Positions 58,443-64,000 of a stretch of DNA of 64,000 bases are shown in pieces (positions within the stretch are counted from its first letter, which is position 1; every line of letters starts with the position of its first letter). The notes beneath the pieces were generated by a model. That model was not told where the DNA came from, did no database searches, and saw only the letters and a list, made by a program, of their open reading frames with translations. A program made the position numbers and the translations under genes. Source of the DNA: Nectonema munidae (Eukaryota > Nematomorpha > Nectonematoida > Nectonematidae); assembly GCA_030549495.1 (NCBI GenBank), contig JAUIRK010000993.1:975501-1039500 (forward strand). The letters run 5' to 3'.

Positions 58443-60001
58443 AAAGATAGATTTGAAATAGGTCTAAATTTGTTCATGTCTCCGTTAACATCAGAAACTT
58501 TCACTTTAGGTATTAGAGTAAATATAGATGATTTGAAGCCATCGAAACTTGAAGTTGCTATCGAATGATTTATAACTTTTGAATATATTGGAATTAAAAA
58601 CTCCAGAGATGAAAGAATTATATCTGAAGTAAGTAAATCACATTTTCCTGTTTTTATCTTTATCTTAAATATTATGTTAGAAAGCTCTGCTTCATTTATT
58701 GTACTTATTTTGTTAAAATGTATACAATGTTTGTTATACTTCAATAAATTTTCATATTTCATCGATTTACTTTTGAATTTTTCTGTAATTGCTATGATTT
58801 TTTCATTAAAAAATACATTAAACTTTTCTGCAAGTTCTTCTCTTTGTATGGGCCAATTTTCAAAGCAATATTTTTGGGTACCTTTATTTAGTATAAAGTT
58901 AATTGATTTATATAAAACTTTTGAACCTGATTGTACGTTAACAAAGTCATTAAAATACTTAACTTTATTTTTTTCTAGTAAGTTGTCACATTCTTTTCTC
59001 AAATTTTCAAACTTTTGCCTATCAGATCTAGAGTTTGTCTTGACCCATTTCTTAAAAGCATTTCTCCTTTTATTGCGTAGTGCAGTAAAACTATGATCAA
59101 TCCATTTAGGTTTTGATGGTGTAATCGTTTTTTTTAGAACCTTTGTGTGTTTTTCCAAAAGATTACTCAGTTGATTTTCAAAAACAGTAACGTTATATTC
59201 TAAGTTTCTATCAAATAGAAATATAAAATTGGAAAGCATAAGATCAAGTTCAACTTTGAAGTTTTGTTGATTTGTCTCTTTAAAACTTCTGTATTTGACT
59301 AACAGAGTTACATTAGATCCAATAAGAAAGTTTTTAATGTAAAAGTTGATAGGAAAATGATCACTAGCATTGATTCTTATGATGTCACACTCAATTTTTT
59401 CAAAAAATCTAGAATCATAAAAGATATTGTCTAAAGTATGGCCGGCTCTGTGAGTTTTTGCAAAGATGCACTTTTTATAATAAAATAAATTCATGAGATT
59501 TATAAGCTCCTTTGCAGAGCCATCATTTACATCAAAATGAATATTAAAATCTCCCATTATTAAAGCTCTATATTTATAACTATTAAGGTCAATAAGAAAT
59601 TCAGAAAATTCATCTAAGAATTTCCTTACTTTTACTGACAACAATCTATAAATTACAATATTCATAATTTTATCTTTTTGACCGACTAAGCATGCAAAGC
59701 ATTCAAAAGAAGTGAATGGTTTCATTTCGATAATCTTAATATTCAGAGTATTTGAACAAATAGCGGCAATTCCCCCACCTCGTCCTTTACGAGATACAAA
59801 ATATACGGTAAAGCCTCTGGCCTGGAAGTAATTTATAACATGCTGAAAATTATTATTAAACCATATCTCGCATAAATATGCTACATTTATCATATGTGTT
59901 TTGATATATTCAAAAACTAACTCATATTTGTTACATAACGACCTAATGTTCCATAAAACAAAATTAATTTTTCCAGAACCATTTATTTCAAGTTTTTTGA
60001 A
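58439..60001 (-). CDS. CR1-like LINE ORF2, endonuclease part
   Basis: Apurinic-type endonuclease that nicks the target. Visible motifs: FVLWNIRSL (Asn), VAYLCEIWF (Glu; relatives have TETW), RKGRGGGIAAI, LIMGDFNIHFD (Asp-Phe-Asn), and INASDHFPINF (Asp-His). After that comes the linker into RT with FRPISNLSF. The first Met in frame (59893) lies after the first conserved motif. The true frame is open from 60001, overlapping the end of ORF1, with no AUG before WNIRSL. Translation would need reinitiation, a non-AUG start or a lost ATG. The C-terminal stop results from the frame break at the RT junction. Confidence 0.85.
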   Translation of the reverse strand, partial: FKKLEINGSGKINFVLWNIRSLCNKYELVFEYIKTHMINVAYLCEIWFNNNFQHVINYFQARGFTVYFVSRKGRGGGIAAICSNTLNIKIIEMKPFTSFECFACLVGQKDKIMNIVIYRLLSVKVRKFLDEFSEFLIDLNSYKYRALIMGDFNIHFDVNDGSAKELINLMNLFYYKKCIFAKTHRAGHTLDNIFYDSRFFEKIECDIIRINASDHFPINFYIKNFLIGSNVTLLVKYRSFKETNQQNFKVELDLMLSNFIFLFDRNLEYNVTVFENQLSNLLEKHTKVLKKTITPSKPKWIDHSFTALRNKRRNAFKKWVKTNSRSDRQKFENLRKECDNLLEKNKVKYFNDFVNVQSGSKVLYKSINFILNKGTQKYCFENWPIQREELAEKFNVFFNEKIIAITEKFKSKSMKYENLLKYNKHCIHFNKISTINEAELSNIIFKIKIKTGKCDLLTSDIILSSLEFLIPIYSKVINHSIATSSFDGFKSSIFTLIPKVKVSDVNGDMNKFRPISNLSF

Positions 60002-61164
60002 TTATTCAATAAAAGTGTATTTGAGTGTTTTAATTCTTTGAATAATGGACAGAGGGAAGAACTAGCTGAATGGTCATGACTAAGATTTCTTTTTTTACAA
60101 TTAACACATGTGTACTTTTCCAGTTCATCTTTTTTATTGCAATTAAGACTTTCATGATCTTCTGCGCAAAATGCACAACAGGGCTGTTTTTTACAGACAG
60201 ATTTCCAATGTCCGTAGCCTTGACAAATAGAACATCTTTTTATAAAATTCCACTTAAAAACGCTACAAGCACACAGTCCAATATATACTAAATTGCCCTT
60301 ATTTTTAATGTTTTCCGCCACTTCTTTAGAAGTACTTATGACAGCATAGAAAAATTTCGACTTATTTGATTTTTTTACAAAGGATACCCTTGAGTTTTCC
60401 TTATCAATATTCAAATCTTTATTCAAAGACATTAAATTATCAAGTAATTCATCCTTCTCATATTGATACATTAATCCTGCAATCCCTAAATATACATATT
60501 TATCATCGATTACCTTTATTGTGTTTTTATCATATGATTTTTCAAGAAGCGGAACAAGAGCAGCAGATGATTCATTTTCAGGCATAACAAAACAATAATC
60601 TCCTTTTTTATTCATAAAAGTTTTTTTAATTTTCACATTAGCTTTGACAATTTCTTTTTCAACTTCTTTCATATCAACTTCTTTTTCTGACTTCTTAACT
60701 ATTACATTAACAGATTTTTTTACTGCATCAGAATAAAGTGCTTTCTTTCTAATTTCATTATCTTGATTAGTATAATTCAGATTTTCTAGCTTTTTCATTA
60801 CAAAATCTAACTTTGTCTCAATGTCTTGGAACTTTTTTCCTAGATTATTATCTTGAATTTCAGTACTTGAAGATAAATAATCAATATCTTTGTTTTTAGA
60901 GCATATGGCATTTTCCTTTGAACTTTCCATAGCTTCGATACAAAAGTCACAAATAAAAACAAAGTTTTTATAATTACGTTGAAAGTTGGGTAACGTATTT
61001 TTGTAGTAGGAAGGAGGACACAAAGGATCAAATTTACAGTTTATAGCATGAAAAAAATTAGAACACATAAAACATTCAATAGATTCAGCTTGAGCATTTT
61101 GTTTACAAGTTTGACAAGTACCAAAATCATCAAGTAGTGGAAGAGAAAAATTATTTACCACCAT
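59983..61164 (-). CDS. CR1-like LINE ORF1, zinc-finger RNA-binding protein
   Basis: 393 residues. N-terminal PHD-like finger (CQTCKQNAQAESIECFMCSN then FFHAINC), a coiled-coil-like stretch around 110-135 (KFQDIETKLDFVMKKLENLN), a lysine-rich segment, a probable RRM-like middle (about 195-300), and C-terminal CCHC knuckles: CSICQGYGHWKSVC, CCAFCAEDHESLNC and a third with CVNCKKRNLSHDH. Such ORF1 proteins coat element RNA and act as chaperones. Intact from ATG to TAA; its last bases overlap the ORF2 frame. Confidence 0.85.
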   Translation of the reverse strand: MVVNNFSLPLLDDFGTCQTCKQNAQAESIECFMCSNFFHAINCKFDPLCPPSYYKNTLPNFQRNYKNFVFICDFCIEAMESSKENAICSKNKDIDYLSSSTEIQDNNLGKKFQDIETKLDFVMKKLENLNYTNQDNEIRKKALYSDAVKKSVNVIVKKSEKEVDMKEVEKEIVKANVKIKKTFMNKKGDYCFVMPENESSAALVPLLEKSYDKNTIKVIDDKYVYLGIAGLMYQYEKDELLDNLMSLNKDLNIDKENSRVSFVKKSNKSKFFYAVISTSKEVAENIKNKGNLVYIGLCACSVFKWNFIKRCSICQGYGHWKSVCKKQPCCAFCAEDHESLNCNKKDELEKYTCVNCKKRNLSHDHSASSSLCPLFKELKHSNTLLLNNSKNLK

Positions 61165-61188
61165 TTTAAACTGGAGTTGAATGGAGAT

Positions 61189-61523
<335 letters not shown>

Positions 61524-62784
61524 ATTTATTCATAAGCATCCTTATGTTTACAACTAAAAGAATCTCGAAAGCTTTGAATAATTTACAATACTCATTTATA
61601 ATAAAGGATTAAAAATGCAAATAAATGTATTTTCTTCGAAAATTTGATACATTTAGCGCTCCTCAAATTATTCAATTTAAGTGTTGAATTGTGTCCACGA
61701 AATGCTTCATTTAGTTATTCAATCGTGAACGTGCTCATTCTTAATAATGATGACAAATAACAATAATACGATAAAGACGCCTTGTTGCTGTCAGTTGAAT
61801 TTCTAACAACTCTATGAATAAAATTAGCTGCATCCTTTTTTGAAAACCTTAATCTCGATATATTTCAATGGAATTTATTGCTTTTTACGCTATAAATTTT
61901 CAACTTATTAGTTCTTGTTAAATAGAATATACCCATCTGTTCAAAATGACCAAAACCAAACGATTTTTTCAAAGAATTATCCCTAGGATTTCATAACGTC
62001 AACATCCTAATATATTTCAATGTATGCTTTTAACATATTGGAGCGAGTATTCACTTTAGATGTCAAGTATTGAGGATCTTTTAAGATGTAAAATTAGATT
62101 GATATATTTAATGCCTTATAATTTGTCTTAAGTAAGAATTGCTCTCAAAATTACTACCACGAAAGTAAATTCTTTTTAATAAAGGCTCTATCGCTTTAGG
62201 TTTCTATTTCAATAAAGAAAATAATTAATGATATACATATGATGCAAAAAATTACGCTTATAAGTAATTTAAATATTTTAATAAATTATTTATAGATGCA
62301 TTTAAATATACTCAACTCCTGTAAGAATCCGGTGTTCTAAAGTAGAAGTATGCAAAGTTCTACGAATATAAAAAAAATTGGTGAGCAAGGATGTTGAAGA
62401 TACAGGGAAAAATGAAAGAAAAATGCATACCTCCGATCCCTGACTTTAAGGGGAAATGGAGAAAAAGAAGAAAGAGAGAAAATGTGTCAATTAATAGCAA
62501 ACTAAACAACTCTCTAAATAACTAAATCTACGGTTTTTGATTGTTTGCTAAAGTATTCGTCTTCTCTGTAATAAATTTTTCGTGAGTAGACCTTGCTTGG
62601 CATTGATATCTTTGTGAAATCCTTGTAAAACACAGAAACATATTATTTTCAAAGCATGTCAAGAAATAAATTTGTATTTTGAGCAAGTTTCGGTAATCTA
62701 TATTTTTGCTTACTTTCGCTTGCCTGTCACGGCAATTGCGGTTAGCATTGTACATGTTTCTAGATTGGGTGTTTGTGTCGAACT
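61524..62784. other. no gene recognised
   Basis: AT-rich without recognised families; the minus-strand frame 62528-62755 has no known relatives. Confidence 0.45.
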
Positions 62785-62885
62785 ATGAGCAAAGAAGGCT
62801 TGATGCTGGATCGAAGCAGAGATCTTGTATTATCAATAAGCCATGTCAAGTGCAAGCCTAAGCAACCTTTACTCACACGCCCAAC
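62785..62885 (-). mobile_element. SINE-1, copy 5, partial
   Basis: Head and part of the body in reverse orientation (GAAGGCTTGATGCTGGATCG to CTTTACTCACACGCCC); the tail is missing and the middle rearranged. Confidence 0.6.
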
Positions 62886-62914
62886 TATAACTATATCTAA
62901 TTTAGGAAGAGTTT

Positions 62915-63275
62915 ACATAACATAGCATAACATAATTTTATTAAGCGAAAAAAGGCCATTTTGCCTGTGGTGATCGCATCAATGTGTGGAAGAAAAAAAC
63001 ATATAGAAATCGTTTAAACATTATAATTGCTAAATATGGAAAAGAAGAATACAAAAGTAAAGACTTACTCTTACAACATATTTTTCCAGAAGTTATCCAG
63101 GCCTTTCTTGAATACGCTTAATGAAGGGGAGTTTACATCAGCGGGAAGACTGTTCCAGTGATTAACAATTCTATTAGAGAAAAAGTTTTTTCGAAAGCGT
63201 ATACGAGAGCGTACAGAAAAAATATATCTTTTTTTTTTAATTATAAAATTTAAATCCAAATTTTAGTATAATTTA
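62915..63275 (-). mobile_element. LINE 3'-end fragment (CR1/jockey-like)
   Basis: The minus-strand frame ends SVRSRIRFRKNFFSNRIVNH then WNSLPADVNSPSLSVFKKGL, the usual C-terminus of CR1/jockey-type reverse transcriptases. A short 3' UTR follows, with a tail of ATGTTATG-like repeats near 62915-62935. Heavily 5'-truncated (about 360 bp) and a different family from the LINE at 57-61 kb. Confidence 0.75.
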
Positions 63276-64000
63276 ATTGGAAGAGGAAACTACTAGTTAC
63301 AAAAATTTGAACCAAACGATCTGTCGTATATTGATTGAGAATGGGTTTGCAAATTTTAAATCATCCAACGGAAGAACAATTTTTTTATTCCTTACAAAAA
63401 TATTTACGATGAAAAATACTTTGAAAGTAAAAGGGGGAGATTTTTTGTATTTTGAGTTTAATTTGCATAAATTCCTCTTTTAGAAATATAAGATTGATGA
63501 ATGAAAAACAAGGATTTTTCTAAATCAGCCAGAAATTCGTTAAAGATATAAAATTGCGACAATCCCGACAAATCAGGACACATCTGGCAACCATATTGCA
63601 GAAGCAAAAGAGCGATATTTCTCTTTTTGTTCCAAATTAAAGTGGAGATGGAATTCAAATATTCAATCAAGCTTGAAATTCAAGCTTATAATTTCAAGCT
63701 TGAATATTCAATCGAAAAAGCTGCTTTTGTTTAAGCTGAAATTTTAATTCCAACATCCCTTCACATTTTCCTTTCACTAAAATCGGTCATAGTAACTCTG
63801 AAGAATATTCTTTGAGTAAGTCAAATTTCTTTAGACGTTATCCTAATCATAAAAAGATTTTACCAAATAAACTAAAAAATGGCTCACATACAGAGCTACT
63901 CACCGCGTTTGAATATTGTACACTGACAAAATCAGCTTCACCTGGATTTTATTAAAACAGTGGTTATTAACCTTTTTTTTTGTTTGCTTCTTCAGCCAAA
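63276..64000. other. no gene recognised
   Basis: AT-rich. A short AAGCTTGAATATTCAATC inverted/direct repeat cluster lies near 63655-63715. No family match. Confidence 0.45.

Larger units (their letters stand above)
57059..61188 (-). mobile_element. CR1-like LINE, near full length
   Basis: Minus-strand element of about 4.1 kb with ORF1 (61164-59983), ORF2 (60001-57132, one frame break) and a short 3' UTR with AATAAA. The 5' edge is a 24-base A run on the plus strand next to a (GAT)n array; the 3' edge also abuts (GAT)n. CR1/L2-group affiliation is inferred from the ORF1 zinc-finger layout and RT wording. Most domains look intact, so it is probably young. Confidence 0.85.

Overview
The window is AT-rich eukaryotic nuclear DNA from an invertebrate animal. 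Genes are sparse, some are split by kilobase-scale introns, and much of the rest is transposons. Transposon content (pogo/Tigger, hAT, piggyBac, CR1-like and RTE-like LINEs, tRNA-derived SINEs), AT-richness and possible spliced-leader acceptors would fit a crustacean such as a parasitic copepod, but that assignment is a low-confidence inference.

Four host genes are recognisable, all on the minus strand. Right to left: Chk1 checkpoint kinase (about 46.5-45.2 kb, intronless, complete); mitochondrial ribosomal protein bS15m/MRPS15 (45.1-44.3 kb, intronless, complete); a three-exon WD40-repeat protein of unknown identity (37.6-31.8 kb, all introns phase 1); and MCM10, the replication-initiation factor (exons from at least 15.4 kb down to 2.0 kb; the C-terminal domain lies beyond the left edge). 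Chk1 and MRPS15 are only 95 bp apart in the same direction. A poly(A) signal follows the first, and a polypyrimidine-AG acceptor lies just before the second ATG, as in operons resolved by trans-splicing. Chk1 and MCM10 both act at replication forks, but nothing here shows that their proximity matters.

Mobile DNA, left to right: a 59-bp-arm hairpin (1.5 kb); SINE-1 and hAT-type MITEs (4.1-4.6 kb); a foldback element built of short modules (5.2-5.9 kb); a TA-flanked MITE (8.3 kb); a pogo remnant (10.5-11.2 kb); a 450-bp duplicated repeat whose second copy holds a homopolymer-ridden block (13.1-13.9 kb); a hAT element carrying a complete-length Tigger (15.6-19.2 kb); a SINE split by an RTE-like LINE (19.4-21.4 kb); another hAT (22.8-24.2 kb); SINE-2 copies and LINE scraps (27-28.7 kb); an unassigned CACTGG-ended element (29.0-30.9 kb); a piggyBac relic and a hAT MITE in WD40 intron 1 (32.5-33.8 kb); a 4.6-kb hAT-ended element containing a SINE and a second Tigger (37.9-42.5 kb); a LINE fragment between 78-bp direct repeats (47.1-48.7 kb); a hAT relic with a SINE-2 insertion (51.9-52.7 kb); and a near-intact CR1-like LINE between two (GAT)n arrays (55.3-61.5 kb).

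No rRNA or canonical tRNA gene, CRISPR array, LTR retrovirus or capsid-bearing element was seen. Exon limits come from reading-frame continuity, splice dinucleotides, intron-phase agreement and remembered family sequences. No alignment or transcript data were available.
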